Assembly (NCBI GenBank): GCA_900290095.1
Contig: OKQS01000001.1
Coordinates: 310,001 to 374,000 of the forward strand
Source: Khoudiadiopia massiliensis
GTDB taxonomy: Bacteria > Bacillota > Clostridia > Tissierellales > Peptoniphilaceae
Reading direction: 5' to 3'
DNA length: 64,000 bases
Numbering within the stretch: position 1 is the first letter of the stretch; each line of letters begins with the position of its first letter. Both the position numbers and the translations under genes were made by a program. The notes below the pieces were generated by a model. It was not told the DNA's origin, made no database searches, and saw only the letters and a list, made by a program, of their open reading frames with translations. Shown one piece after another: positions 1-8,985 of this stretch.

Positions 1-669
1 TCCCTGGAAAGACCCAAGGCACTCGTAGACGTTAGAGGAGAGATCCTCATTGAAAGGCAGATCAGACAGTTGAGGGAAGCCGGGATTGATGAGATTGTCA
101 TTGTCAGCGGCTATAAGGCCCAAATGCTGGACTACTTGAAGGATAAGTACCATCTTAAAATTATTTTCAACCCCGAATATAGGGAGAGAAACAACAATTA
201 CAGCATATATATGGCCAAGGACTACATAAGAAATTCATATATATGCTCGGCCGATAACTATTTTACTGAAAATCCTTTCAGTTCAAACCCTGAGTTTCCC
301 TACTATTCTGCTATTGAGGTCGAGGGCCGGACGGATGAATGGATCCTTTCTTATGATAAGGACGAGTATATAAATAAGGTTGAGGTCGGAGGCGCCGGGG
401 GCTGGGTCATGCTTGGCCCGGCCTTCTGGGATGAAGACTTCAGCAGGAAATTCCTTGCCATCCTTGAGAATGAGATAAAAAAAGAAGGGTCAAAGGGCAA
501 GCTCTGGGAAGATATTTATGCTGACCACCTCGACCTTCTCAAGCTTAAGATAAAAAAGTATCCCAAAAATTATATTTATGAGTTCGACAGCCTGGCCGAG
601 CTGAGCCTTTTTGATCCAAGGTATAAGGCCTATGCTGAAGGCAAGGGAATTGAGACCAAGTTAAAATGA
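1..669 (+). CDS. licC: LicC-like phosphocholine cytidylyltransferase (5' end outside window)
   Basis: The reading frame is open through base 1, so the N-terminus (including the usual GxGxR nucleotide loop) lies outside the window. The visible start reads LERPKALVDVRGEILIERQI, the second half of the NTP-transferase signature, followed by GIDEIVIVSGYKAQ and the FNPEYRERNNNYSIYMAKD segment typical of LicC-type CTP:phosphocholine cytidylyltransferases. The family makes CDP-choline for decoration of surface polymers. The stop overlaps the Shine-Dalgarno of a BCCT choline/betaine transporter 10 nt downstream, so the two are one operon and the context supports choline as substrate. A related sugar-nucleotide transferase remains possible. 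Inference: choline uptake feeds phosphocholine modification of the envelope; a choline kinase (licA) and LicD transferase would be expected upstream. Confidence 0.75.
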   Translation, partial: SLERPKALVDVRGEILIERQIRQLREAGIDEIVIVSGYKAQMLDYLKDKYHLKIIFNPEYRERNNNYSIYMAKDYIRNSYICSADNYFTENPFSSNPEFPYYSAIEVEGRTDEWILSYDKDEYINKVEVGGAGGWVMLGPAFWDEDFSRKFLAILENEIKKEGSKGKLWEDIYADHLDLLKLKIKKYPKNYIYEFDSLAELSLFDPRYKAYAEGKGIETKLK

Positions 670-679
670 GGAGATAGCT

Positions 680-2221
680 ATGAGTGATCGGAAGAAAGAT
701 AATATGTCTGTGTCCGGGTCTAAAAAAAGAATTGACCTCTTAATAAGCATAGTGCCTATGACAAGTGTCCTTATCCTGTGCTTTTTCTTTTTTTCTTTTC
801 CTGACAGGTCCAACAGGATCCTTGAAAAAGTACGCTTCTTCCTGGGAAACAGTCTGGGTTCCTATTACCTTATAATCGGCCTGGTCTTCTTCTTTTTGTC
901 AATTTATATGGCCTTTTCCAAGTATGGCAGTATAGTGCTTGGAGATAAGGGTGACAAGCCCGCCCACTCCTTTTTGAGCTGGGGAGCCATGATGTTCACT
1001 TGCGGCCTGGCTGCAGATATTCTTTTCTACTCCTTCTCAGAGTGGATCCTCTATGCCAATGACCCCTATATTAAAGGTAAGGCCAATATAGCGGACTTGT
1101 GCGGGGTCTACCCCCTCTTCCACTGGTCCTTCATCCCTTGGTCTTTTTACTTGGTCCTGGCCGTGGCTTTTGCATATATGCTCCACGTGAAAAAAATTAA
1201 AAGGCAGCGGTTTTCCGAGGCTTGTCGGCCATTGCTGGGAAAAAGCACAGACGGCAGGGGCGGGCGGATAATAGACATGCTTGCGGTATTTGCCCTCATT
1301 GCCGGGACGGCCACCACCTTTTCCATTGCCACCCCTCTTATGAGCACCATAATCAAAGAGCTTTTCCGGACCGATATAAGCAACGATATCTTGACCCCGG
1401 CCATCCTGATCCTGACCTGCTTCATATACTCCTATTCCCTGCTACACGGCATAAAGGGGATTGATCTTCTGGCCAAGGCCTGCATTTTTCTCTTCTTTTC
1501 CCTTATGGCATATGTCCTATTTTTCGGCGGGTCCTGCAAATACATAATTGAAAGCGGCATAGGACAAATGGGCAGGCTTCTCCAGAACTTTTTGCCCATG
1601 TCCACCTATACGGATCCTTTGAGGGAGAATTCATTCCCACAAAACTGGACCATATATTACTGGTCATATTGGATTGTCTGGTGCGTTGCCGCCCCCTTTT
1701 TTATCGGAGCCATTTCCAAGGGTAGGACGGTCCGCCAGACCATACTTGGCGGCTATATTTTTGGGGCCGGGTCCACGCTTCTTAGTTTCATTGTTTTCGG
1801 GAACTATTCCATGAAGATGCAATTTACAGGATTGGCGGATTTTTCCGGCCAATATGCCAAGGGCTTGGATCTCTATAATATAATAATTTCTATTATCAGG
1901 AATTTGCCCATGTCTTCAGTATTTATGTTTTTCCTCTTCATCACAATGATGGCATTTTATGCAACTTCTTTCGATGCCATAGCCCTAACGGCCTCATGCT
2001 ATTCCTACAGGCTCCTTGATGAGGGCGAAAAGCCCCACCCCCTGATCCAGCTGGCCTGGTGCATCCTGCTCATCCTCCTGCCCCTGGCACTTGTGTTTGC
2101 AAAGTCTTCAATGTCCAATCTCCAGTCAGTCAGCATCATAGCGGCCTTTCCCCTCGGCTTTGTCATGCTTGTCATAGCCCTGGCTTTCCTGAAAGACGCC
2201 CGCAGCTCACCAGATAAGTGA
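680..2221 (+). CDS. BCCT-family choline/betaine/carnitine transporter
   Basis: A 513-residue polytopic membrane protein with about 12 hydrophobic segments. The signature BCCT stretch is clear around residues 320-355: aromatic-rich TIYYWSYWIVWC, then FFIGAISKGRTVRQ, which matches the family pattern of a Trp-rich substrate helix followed by the cytoplasmic RGR/T-I-R loop. BCCT carriers import choline, betaine or carnitine driven by Na+ or H+. The start ATG has GAGGAG six bases upstream, and the gene follows licC directly, so choline is the most likely substrate. The C-terminal regulatory tail is very short (ends ARSSPDK), unlike osmosensing BetP, which suggests a nutritional role rather than osmotic activation. 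Confidence 0.88.
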   Translation: MSDRKKDNMSVSGSKKRIDLLISIVPMTSVLILCFFFFSFPDRSNRILEKVRFFLGNSLGSYYLIIGLVFFFLSIYMAFSKYGSIVLGDKGDKPAHSFLSWGAMMFTCGLAADILFYSFSEWILYANDPYIKGKANIADLCGVYPLFHWSFIPWSFYLVLAVAFAYMLHVKKIKRQRFSEACRPLLGKSTDGRGGRIIDMLAVFALIAGTATTFSIATPLMSTIIKELFRTDISNDILTPAILILTCFIYSYSLLHGIKGIDLLAKACIFLFFSLMAYVLFFGGSCKYIIESGIGQMGRLLQNFLPMSTYTDPLRENSFPQNWTIYYWSYWIVWCVAAPFFIGAISKGRTVRQTILGGYIFGAGSTLLSFIVFGNYSMKMQFTGLADFSGQYAKGLDLYNIIISIIRNLPMSSVFMFFLFITMMAFYATSFDAIALTASCYSYRLLDEGEKPHPLIQLAWCILLILLPLALVFAKSSMSNLQSVSIIAAFPLGFVMLVIALAFLKDARSSPDK

Positions 2222-2229
2222 TTAATATT

Positions 2230-3321
2230 TCAGAATTCAATTAGGGCCGATTCGGTGACTACCATGGGAATTTTTTTGTCATGAATCTCCCTTGGCACCC
2301 TGTTAATAACTTGCATATCAAAGGCCGGAGCCAGAATTTTTGCAGGCTTGACTTTATGATTCATCGCATCGATTTTTTCCAGGTTTTCCAAAAAGCGGTC
2401 ATAGTAGCCCCCACCGTAGCCCAGCCTATATCCCCTATTGTCCACGGCAAGCAATGGGACCAGTACCAGGTTTATAACCTCAAGATCCACTTTTTTGTCG
2501 GTCTCCGGGTCGGGTGATTCGATACCGTATGGGTCTTTTTTCATACTCTTCCTGTCTCCGGCTACAAAGGCTTCCATCCTCCCGAATTTATATGTGACCG
2601 GGAAGGCTATGGTCTTTCTGTCCCTGTCGCAGGCCCGGAAAAAGTCTTCCAAGTCAATTTCCCCATTAAAAGGCATGAAGGAAAAAATTGTTCTTGCTTC
2701 TTTGTAGATGGCAAGATCCTGAATCCTCCTGCATATGGCCTTGGACTTTGCTAAGTGGTCGGCTGAGGAAATATCCTTTCTAATCCCTATCATAAGTTCT
2801 CTTAATACCTTTTTTTCATCACTGATCTCCAATTTAAATGACTTGCCGATTTGATAACACAGGGGATCGAAGAGGCTTAGCCTTACGTCAAGGTCCTTGT
2901 AGTCCAAAAAAGCCTCTATGGAGGAGATCGCTATCTTTATAGCCCGGTCTTTGGGATAGCCATAAGCCCCGGCCGATATGAGAGGAAAGGTCACGCTTCT
3001 GATCCCGTGTTTTTCAGCAATTTTAAGGGAGTTTATATAGCAGGCCCTGAGTTCCTTGTCCTGATTTTTAATCTTTTCATTGTAGATGGGGCCAACTGTG
3101 TGGATTATATATTTTGAAGGCAGCCTGAAGGCCGGGCTTATCTTGGCCCGGCCTGTTTTACAGCCCCCAAGACCCCTGCAATATTCCAAAAGCTCAGGTC
3201 CTGCAGCTTTATGGATAGCTCCGTCCACCCCCAAGCCACCCAAGAGACTGGAATTGGCGGCATTAACAATTGCATCGGTTTTTACGTCCACTATATTGTC
3301 TTTTATAATCTTCAAGGTCAT
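2230..3321 (-). CDS. Macro domain fused to 5-formyltetrahydrofolate cyclo-ligase
   Basis: A 363-residue two-domain protein. Residues 1-165 form a macro (ADP-ribose-binding) domain: DAIVNAANSSLLGGLGVDGA, IHTVGPIYNE and SAGAYGYP are the ligand loops. Residues 175-363 form a complete 5-FTHF cyclo-ligase (MTHFS) with LVPLLAVDNRGYRLGYGGGY, the ATP/folate loop, and the closing DMQVINRVPREIHD segment. The first half is expected to bind or hydrolyse ADP-ribose esters (O-acetyl-ADP-ribose deacetylase type). The second converts 5-formyl-THF to 5,10-methenyl-THF. I chose the ATG at 3321, which has AAGGGAG about 9 nt upstream; an in-frame TTG lies 18 nt earlier. The loop reads GGLGVDG instead of the usual GGGGVDG. 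Folate genes recur at 52.6 and 61-64 kb. Convergent with the BCCT gene. Confidence 0.88.
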   Translation of the reverse strand: MTLKIIKDNIVDVKTDAIVNAANSSLLGGLGVDGAIHKAAGPELLEYCRGLGGCKTGRAKISPAFRLPSKYIIHTVGPIYNEKIKNQDKELRACYINSLKIAEKHGIRSVTFPLISAGAYGYPKDRAIKIAISSIEAFLDYKDLDVRLSLFDPLCYQIGKSFKLEISDEKKVLRELMIGIRKDISSADHLAKSKAICRRIQDLAIYKEARTIFSFMPFNGEIDLEDFFRACDRDRKTIAFPVTYKFGRMEAFVAGDRKSMKKDPYGIESPDPETDKKVDLEVINLVLVPLLAVDNRGYRLGYGGGYYDRFLENLEKIDAMNHKVKPAKILAPAFDMQVINRVPREIHDKKIPMVVTESALIEF

Positions 3322-3509
3322 TGGCAGCTCTCCCTTCAATAAAAATATTCCATTTTGTAGCCATTTTAATGTTTCTATTATTTATTTACCATTTAGACAA
3401 ACTTTTTGTTATTGCCTATACTATAATATAGTTACTGGAACAATTAATAGGCAAGTTTAAAAGTTATTTGTTATGAAGCGGGAATGTTTCCGGCAGAAAA
3501 GGAGTAAAC

Positions 3510-4397
3510 ATGGATAAGAAAATGTATGAGAAAATGCACTCGGGAAAGGGCTTTGTTGCCGCTCTTGACCAATCCGGCGGTTCAACACCCAAGGCTTTGA
3601 AGAACTATGGCATTTCAGAGGACAGCTACTCAAATGAAAATGAAATGTATGACCTTATACATGAAATGAGGACCAGGGTAATAAAAAGTCCGGCATTCAC
3701 ATCTGACCAGATTATTGGAGCCATTCTTTTCCGTCGCACTATGAATTCAAAGATTGACGGCAAATACACGGCTGAATACTTATGGCAGGAAAAGGGCATT
3801 GTTCCCCTGTTGAAGGTTGACCTGGGAATGATTGATAAAGAGGACGACGTCCAGCTTATGAAGCCAATCACGAATTTGGATGAACAGCTTAAAGAAGCCA
3901 ACAGTCATGGAGTTTTCGGCACCAAAATGAGGTCGGTTATCTGGGCTGCAAATCCTGTTGGAATTAAGAAAATCATAGACCAGCAGTTTGAATTCGGTCA
4001 GAAGATTTTCGATGCAGGCCTGGTACCTATCCTAGAACCTGAAGTAAACATCGATATTCCTGACAAGGCTGAAGCTGAGGAAATCATGGTCAAGGAGATC
4101 AAAGAGCATCTGGCAAAACTGGATGATGATACACGTTTCATGTTCAAATTCACCATTCCTACAAAGGCAGGACTATACAACGAAATAATGGAAGATCCGC
4201 ATGTTTGCCGCGTTGTTGCCCTCTCCGGTGGCTATAGCCGTGAAAAGGCAAATGAACTCCTCAAGGAAAATCCGGGTCTCATTGCTTCCTTCTCCCGCGC
4301 CCTGCTAAATGAAATCAGCGCCCAGCAGACAGATGAAGAATTCAACAAGGCCCTGCAGGCTACAGTAGACAGCATATACGAGGCTTCTATTATCTGA
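3510..4397 (+). CDS. fda: Class I fructose-1,6-bisphosphate aldolase
   Basis: 295 residues, full length for the bacterial class I aldolase family. Recognisable segments are GFVAALDQSGGSTPKAL at the N-terminus, GAILFRRTM, PLLKVDLG (Schiff-base region), LEPEVNID, and FKFTIPTKAGLYNEI with the catalytic lysine region, ending VALSGGYSREKAN. The enzyme cleaves fructose 1,6-bisphosphate to dihydroxyacetone phosphate and glyceraldehyde 3-phosphate in glycolysis using a lysine Schiff base and no metal. An AAAAGGAG Shine-Dalgarno lies 6 nt before the ATG. It is monocistronic: a strong hairpin terminator follows at 4432. Codon use is uniform with a highly expressed gene. Confidence 0.95.
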   Translation: MDKKMYEKMHSGKGFVAALDQSGGSTPKALKNYGISEDSYSNENEMYDLIHEMRTRVIKSPAFTSDQIIGAILFRRTMNSKIDGKYTAEYLWQEKGIVPLLKVDLGMIDKEDDVQLMKPITNLDEQLKEANSHGVFGTKMRSVIWAANPVGIKKIIDQQFEFGQKIFDAGLVPILEPEVNIDIPDKAEAEEIMVKEIKEHLAKLDDDTRFMFKFTIPTKAGLYNEIMEDPHVCRVVALSGGYSREKANELLKENPGLIASFSRALLNEISAQQTDEEFNKALQATVDSIYEASII

Positions 4398-4431
4398 TAA
4401 ATAATATGATCTATATGATCGAAATACCAAA

Positions 4432-4470
4432 TGAAGCATTGGTTCATTAAGGACCAATGCTTCACTTTTT
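4432..4470 (+). terminator. Rho-independent terminator of fda
   Basis: A perfect 12-bp stem (TGAAGCATTGGT / ACCAATGCTTCA) with a 9-nt loop followed by CTTTTT, 35 bases after the fda stop. Confidence 0.9.
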
Positions 4471-4607
4471 ATACTCTATTCATAAAATATAATGAGATAT
4501 TTTTTGCAATATCTTTCCTTTATTTACATTATCTGATACCCTTAAATCAAGTTTTCCAACTGCCTGCTTGGCAAGTGGAAGTTTTTTTAATTAGATGGAG
4601 AACATAT

Positions 4608-5303
4608 ATGGGAAAAATAAAGAAAGATTTTGAGGCGGGCATTGAAGAAACCGACAGCTTGTTATTGCTCCAAGCTATGAATACAGGCAACGTCATACTC
4701 TTGAGTTCACCGGGCATGAGAATAATAAAGACAGCCTTATCAGTTCTGGTCTGCCTCGTCCTTGATTATTTTCGTAACACAACAAACTATATTGATGCAG
4801 CGGTTGCAGCTGTTGTTTCACTCGGCACTTCCACTAAAACAACCTGGAAAGCCGGTATCAGAAGGATCATAGGTACATTGGTGGCCGGCGTATATGGGTC
4901 CCTATTTTTGCAAATTTTTGTAGTGAAACTTAGCATAAATCCCTACAGTCTAAAATACCTGATTTTGGTTGCCTTAATGTTAATCCCCCTCCTCACTTTG
5001 CTTACCTACTTCAAACAGAACCCCACAATAAGTGTTGCCGCCATTGTTTTTCTATTAATTTGCCTTAGAAGCAATAACGATGTCAGCCCTTATTTATATG
5101 CAATAAGAAGATGCTTTGATACAATGATTGGAGTCGTTGTAGCTGTTATAATAAACTGGTTACCCCCTTTGAACAAGCTTGGCGACTATTACGACAGGCG
5201 GCGAAAGATTGCTTATGAAAATTCCAAGACCATCCAAGACAGGATACAAGAAATTGCAAACGAGAAGGATGAGCCCAAAGAAGATGAGGGCTCAGAAGAA
5301 TAA
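4608..5303 (+). CDS. Aromatic acid exporter-like membrane protein (ArAE/FUSC family, DUF939-type)
   Basis: 231 residues from the ATG at 4608 (TGGAG 7 nt upstream). Earlier in-frame starts lie inside the fda terminator and are unlikely. Five hydrophobic segments are visible, with the family-typical stretch RIIKTALSVLVCLVLDYF, AAVAAVVSLGTSTKTTWKAG, RRIIGTLVAGVYGS and a conserved ISVAAIVFLLICLR. A charged C-terminal tail (RRRKIAYENSKTIQDRIQEI) ends in an acidic DEPKEDEGSEE. ArAE/FUSC proteins form the membrane half of weak-acid efflux systems; this short Gram-positive version has no soluble FUSC half. Substrate unknown. Confidence 0.75.
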   Translation: MGKIKKDFEAGIEETDSLLLLQAMNTGNVILLSSPGMRIIKTALSVLVCLVLDYFRNTTNYIDAAVAAVVSLGTSTKTTWKAGIRRIIGTLVAGVYGSLFLQIFVVKLSINPYSLKYLILVALMLIPLLTLLTYFKQNPTISVAAIVFLLICLRSNNDVSPYLYAIRRCFDTMIGVVVAVIINWLPPLNKLGDYYDRRRKIAYENSKTIQDRIQEIANEKDEPKEDEGSEE

Positions 5304-5309
5304 AATAAA

Positions 5310-5394
5310 GTCCGACTCAAAGAGAGAACTGACCCCCTAAAGTTAAATTTTTTGGTCAAACTTTTTAGGGTCACTCTAAAGAGCCGGACCTTTT
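5310..5394. repeat. Nested inverted repeats (bidirectional terminator or IS-end relic)
   Basis: The outer arms GTCCGACTC (5310-5318) and GAGCCGGAC (5381-5389) enclose a second imperfect palindrome, GACCCCCTAAAGTT (5331-5344) and AACTTTTTAGGGTC (5359-5372). T-runs flank the outer stem, so it could terminate both convergent genes. The inner arms resemble the ACTGACCCC..AAAGTT ends of IS3/IS150-family insertion sequences, but no transposase is between them. Confidence 0.5.
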
Positions 5395-5407
5395 AATTGA
5401 ATGTAGA

Positions 5408-6121
5408 TTAAATTATTAATATAATGCCAGAAATAATCAACAATACATATGTTAGCTTAATAAATATATCTTGAGAAATTTTTTTATGTATTTTGTTCCC
5501 AATAATTATAGACAATGAAATAATTGGGATACATATTAAAAACATAATAAAAACCTTAAATGTAATCCGTTTAAAAATAATATCATTCAAAAGAATAATG
5601 AAATTTAATATTAACCAGACCGGTGCCAATGTAGCTCTAATGATATCCTTATCTTTTAAAATATTTATTGCATAAATCACAAGTAGGGATCCCCCTGATA
5701 GAAATAATCCATGAATTAATCCTGCTAGTAAAAGCACAAAATTTAACATTAATGGAGATAATTCAACATTCTTCTTTATAGCCAACTTCAATGATGCAAA
5801 GGTTATCAGAAAAATACCATAAGTAAGAACGAGTTGTTCCACGGGAAAATATGCAAATATTGAAAATCCGATAAGCATTCCAATCGCCATTTTATAAGTA
5901 ATATTGACTACTTCTTTTGTATCAATTTTATTTCTATTTGTATACATTATAGAAGAGCTCACGTATAAAGCGATCAAATTAAGCACAACTTTTGATGTTG
6001 ATATATCTAAAAGGTAAATGCCTGCAGGCATTGCCAACATTGTCCCAGCAAAACCCGTAATTGCCTCAACAACATTTGCAAGAAAAATTACTGCAATAAA
6101 TAACATTTCATTAATGGACAT
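5408..6121 (-). CDS. TSUP-family permease (TauE/SafE-like)
   Basis: 237 residues from the ATG at 6121 (AGGGGAAT just upstream; the upstream in-frame ATG has no ribosome site). Eight or so hydrophobic helices. The N-terminal repeat FLANVVEAITGFAGTMLAMP and the central LLLAGLIHGLFLSGGSLLVI correspond to the two duplicated signature motifs of the 4-TOLUENE SULFONATE UPTAKE PERMEASE (TSUP) family. The family moves sulfite, sulfonates or organic acids across the membrane. It is the last gene of the AT-rich minus-strand island, 127 nt after the GltS-type gene. Substrate cannot be read from sequence; the neighbours (glycerate kinase, symporter) suggest an organic acid. Confidence 0.8.
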   Translation of the reverse strand: MSINEMLFIAVIFLANVVEAITGFAGTMLAMPAGIYLLDISTSKVVLNLIALYVSSSIMYTNRNKIDTKEVVNITYKMAIGMLIGFSIFAYFPVEQLVLTYGIFLITFASLKLAIKKNVELSPLMLNFVLLLAGLIHGLFLSGGSLLVIYAINILKDKDIIRATLAPVWLILNFIILLNDIIFKRITFKVFIMFLICIPIISLSIIIGNKIHKKISQDIFIKLTYVLLIISGIILII

Positions 6122-6248
6122 AATTCCCCTTTTATGAAAATTCTTATAAAAACAATACAAAAGGATTTCTAAATTTCAGAAATCCTTATGTATTGTAAAT
6201 TATACTACTAATACCATCAAAAAACTTAGTATATAAAATTGTTAATTA

Positions 6249-7652
6249 TTAATCATCGTCTAAGCTGTAATAAAGCTCTCCTTTTTTATAATCATATGTT
6301 TTTTTGCCCCATGTCCTTGTAACTAACATAGCAATCATAAAAACTATACTGGTACCAACCAACGCAAATAGTAAAGAACTAAAAGAAATTTTATTGGCAG
6401 CAAAAGCAATTATGGCAGGCATAACTACATAACAAGCAGGTACATTTATTGCATTAATTGGCCCCAATTCTTCCAAAACTGTAGTTTTTCTGTTCGGATC
6501 AACCATTCTACATAAAGCTTGTCCTGTAGCATTAGTGCCTGTTAAAACTCCCCAGATTGCTACTGTTCTTTCGAAACCATGCTTTCCTCCAAAACGTTCA
6601 CCAAAATATCTTGTTGTTATATACGTAAATAATGATGCTCCGAGAATAACCAGTAATATTGGTACTATCCATTTCCCAATAACCGATAAAGAAATGCCCA
6701 TAAATGCAGATGTTACCATCATATCTATACAAAAACCAGAAATTCTTATCTGTGTTCCTCTGTCTAGATACTTATCATAGCCTAATCTTACAATTAACCA
6801 ACGCAATATATAAGCAAATATCATAGCATAGAGATATAAAAAACCAGAAAGTATTTGTCCTGCAAAACCTGGAATTAACTTAAAAAGACTACAGGCTGTT
6901 TGCCCCAATACCCAGGCAATTCCAACTAAAGAAAAGTGAAATGCTAACGTGTCTACATTTCCCGGGTGAGTTGTTTCCTTGCCGTAATATTGCTGTTCAT
7001 CAGGTTCATATATTCCTGTAAGCATTCCTTTTCCCATATTTCCTGCAAAAGGTGCTAATCCTTTTTGTATGCCCTTTCTTACCCATGGAACTCCAACTAA
7101 AAATGCTACTAAAAAACCTGCAGCAGCATATGTAACTCCAACTTGCACCGCATTAGGCACTCCACCATTTTCTATCATGGTTCCATATGTTACACTTTGT
7201 CCTGGTCCTTGTGCGAATGCAAACGGGATTTGAAGCCCATAAACAGGTTCCATTCCAAAATGTCCTCCAAATAATTTTAAAATAAAATATCCAAGCAGTC
7301 CTGTCAAAGCATATGGAATGACCCAGAAAAATCCCATTCCACAAATTCCAGAAAACTGACTATCTGCCATTCTTTCTTTAAAAGATTTATTAGTATTCGT
7401 TTTTTTTCTTTTAGCCGCTAATGTGAGCCCCATATTTGCAAAAGAGAAAGACCAAAGTATTCCCGCTATTGCGCTAAAATCAGCCGGTTCAGCATTAGTA
7501 ATTATTCCTGTTTGCATAATAATAAAACCAATTAGACCACCAATAACACTAGCTGGCACTAAGTTATTTCTAAATATTGAAACCTTAGCCCTAAGTATTA
7601 CTCCTATGACAATAAAAAATCCTGTCCAAGCAAGACCGTTCATGCTAATCAT
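6249..7652 (-). CDS. Sodium:glutamate symporter-type transporter (GltS/ESS family)
   Basis: 467 residues, about 11 membrane helices. GLIGFIIMQTG, the pore-loop motif IPFAFAQGPGQSVTYG and its second-repeat counterpart GVLTGTNATGQALCRMVDP, together with INVPACYVVMPAI, match the inverted-repeat GltS fold, which uses Na+ to import glutamate or related dicarboxylates. Start: the ATG at 7652 with AAGGAGG 6 nt upstream. It overlaps the last 8 nt of the preceding C69 peptidase gene, so the two are translationally coupled. A distinct ESS subfamily is likely because the glycine-rich loops differ from E. coli GltS. Coupling to a peptidase suggests uptake of a small acidic peptide or amino-acid derivative, but this is inference. 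Confidence 0.8.
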   Translation of the reverse strand: MISMNGLAWTGFFIVIGVILRAKVSIFRNNLVPASVIGGLIGFIIMQTGIITNAEPADFSAIAGILWSFSFANMGLTLAAKRKKTNTNKSFKERMADSQFSGICGMGFFWVIPYALTGLLGYFILKLFGGHFGMEPVYGLQIPFAFAQGPGQSVTYGTMIENGGVPNAVQVGVTYAAAGFLVAFLVGVPWVRKGIQKGLAPFAGNMGKGMLTGIYEPDEQQYYGKETTHPGNVDTLAFHFSLVGIAWVLGQTACSLFKLIPGFAGQILSGFLYLYAMIFAYILRWLIVRLGYDKYLDRGTQIRISGFCIDMMVTSAFMGISLSVIGKWIVPILLVILGASLFTYITTRYFGERFGGKHGFERTVAIWGVLTGTNATGQALCRMVDPNRKTTVLEELGPINAINVPACYVVMPAIIAFAANKISFSSLLFALVGTSIVFMIAMLVTRTWGKKTYDYKKGELYYSLDDD

Positions 7653-8985
7653 ACATATCCTCCTTGACGCCAATACCTGCATCTTTCAATACTTTTTGTA
7701 GTAATTTATAATGTTGTGGTTCTATGAAATCAATATCTGAGCTAATAATCCCACTGTACAGATCATTTACTATCCAAATAAGTTTGTTAACAAATTTTTC
7801 AACATTTTCATCGCTAATATTTTCCTCTTTAGCAGCTTCAGCTTTTACTTCATTTTCAAACCTTAAAAATGAATCCTTACAGATTGGAGCGAATTTCTGA
7901 TAATTAAATTCTATTGAATATTGTAGGCGCTGGATTAACCACCAAATATTAGTATTAATAAATTTCGAACTTTCTTCAGAAAATGAAGGTGGTAAATTAT
8001 TATTTATACTGTAAGGTAAATATGCTGATATACAAGGATTCCCAAATGAATGCCACCAAGTTGAATTTCCTTTATTGTCTAACTCAACATATGATGATGC
8101 TGCTGTACGGCTTGAATCTTCTGTCATACTATGCATACAAATTGATACTAATAATCCGTCAGCGGGGCTCCAACGTGGTTGGAAGCTCTCACCTTCAAAA
8201 TGATCTCTCTGTATCTTTTTTATATATTCCTCATCAATTCTTCCAATTTGTGCTTTTAGTAATTTATTTAATCTGGCATACCTAGGATAAGCGGCTCTAT
8301 GTTTTAAGTTCATAGCACCATAGGCTTTAGCAAAGTTAAACTCGGTTTGTTTATTTGTCCAACCTTTTGAAATAGCATATTCTACAATATCTCCACTATC
8401 TTCGTCCCATTCTGTTTCAGTGCTATAACAATTTGAAATTCCTAATACATCTTTAACTTTGCGTGCAACCCATCTTCTCCCACAAGTATCCAACACCCAT
8501 GCTTCCTTAGTATCCACAATTAAAAAGGAATTGTGGTATCTATGCTCAATATTTACGGCTGCATTCCCCCCTTGTCCATAGGTCTCTAATAACCCTGTTA
8601 TAATATGTAATGCCTCATACGCTGTTGCTCCGCGCTCTAAACCTAATCTTAAAAGGTCCATCCCCAAAAGTCCGTTTTCTTTTTCTTCGGGTTCTCTAGA
8701 CCAAACAGCCTCATTTCCAATAACCACACCTTTCTCGTTCATTCCATGTTCAAATCCCCATATCCAATATGGTTTTGAACCAATAACACGGTATGTGTGT
8801 TCTAATTGAGGTATTTCAATATAAGTACATTTTACGTTTTGACCTTTGTCATAGTCCCTTGCTGGATAAATCACCAAATTTTGCTGTTCATTAATTGGTC
8901 TGTCACTGTTTTTGGCAAAAATAACTTTGCCACTTTTGGTGGAATTTCCTAGAGCTACGAATGTATCACATGAATATAGTTCCAT
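7645..8985 (-). CDS. C69-family peptidase (dipeptidase/secernin-like)
   Basis: 446 residues. The catalytic Cys is at position 6 (MELYSCDTFVALG), so it is exposed only after removal of five residues, as in N-terminal-nucleophile C69 enzymes. FAKNSDRPINEQQNL, GFEHGMNEKGVVIGNEAVW and AWVLDTCGRRWVARKV are conserved secernin/PepD segments. The family hydrolyses dipeptides or amide bonds in the cytoplasm. AAAGGAG precedes the ATG. It overlaps the GltS-type transporter gene downstream by 8 nt (shared ATGATTAG), implying the imported compound may be its substrate. The specificity is not deducible. Confidence 0.85.
   Translation of the reverse strand: MELYSCDTFVALGNSTKSGKVIFAKNSDRPINEQQNLVIYPARDYDKGQNVKCTYIEIPQLEHTYRVIGSKPYWIWGFEHGMNEKGVVIGNEAVWSREPEEKENGLLGMDLLRLGLERGATAYEALHIITGLLETYGQGGNAAVNIEHRYHNSFLIVDTKEAWVLDTCGRRWVARKVKDVLGISNCYSTETEWDEDSGDIVEYAISKGWTNKQTEFNFAKAYGAMNLKHRAAYPRYARLNKLLKAQIGRIDEEYIKKIQRDHFEGESFQPRWSPADGLLVSICMHSMTEDSSRTAASSYVELDNKGNSTWWHSFGNPCISAYLPYSINNNLPPSFSEESSKFINTNIWWLIQRLQYSIEFNYQKFAPICKDSFLRFENEVKAEAAKEENISDENVEKFVNKLIWIVNDLYSGIISSDIDFIEPQHYKLLQKVLKDAGIGVKEDMYD

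Noticed and set aside
4431-4607. N-terminal extension of the ArAE-like protein
   Set aside because: It would begin inside the fda terminator without a ribosome site; the ATG at 4608 has one.
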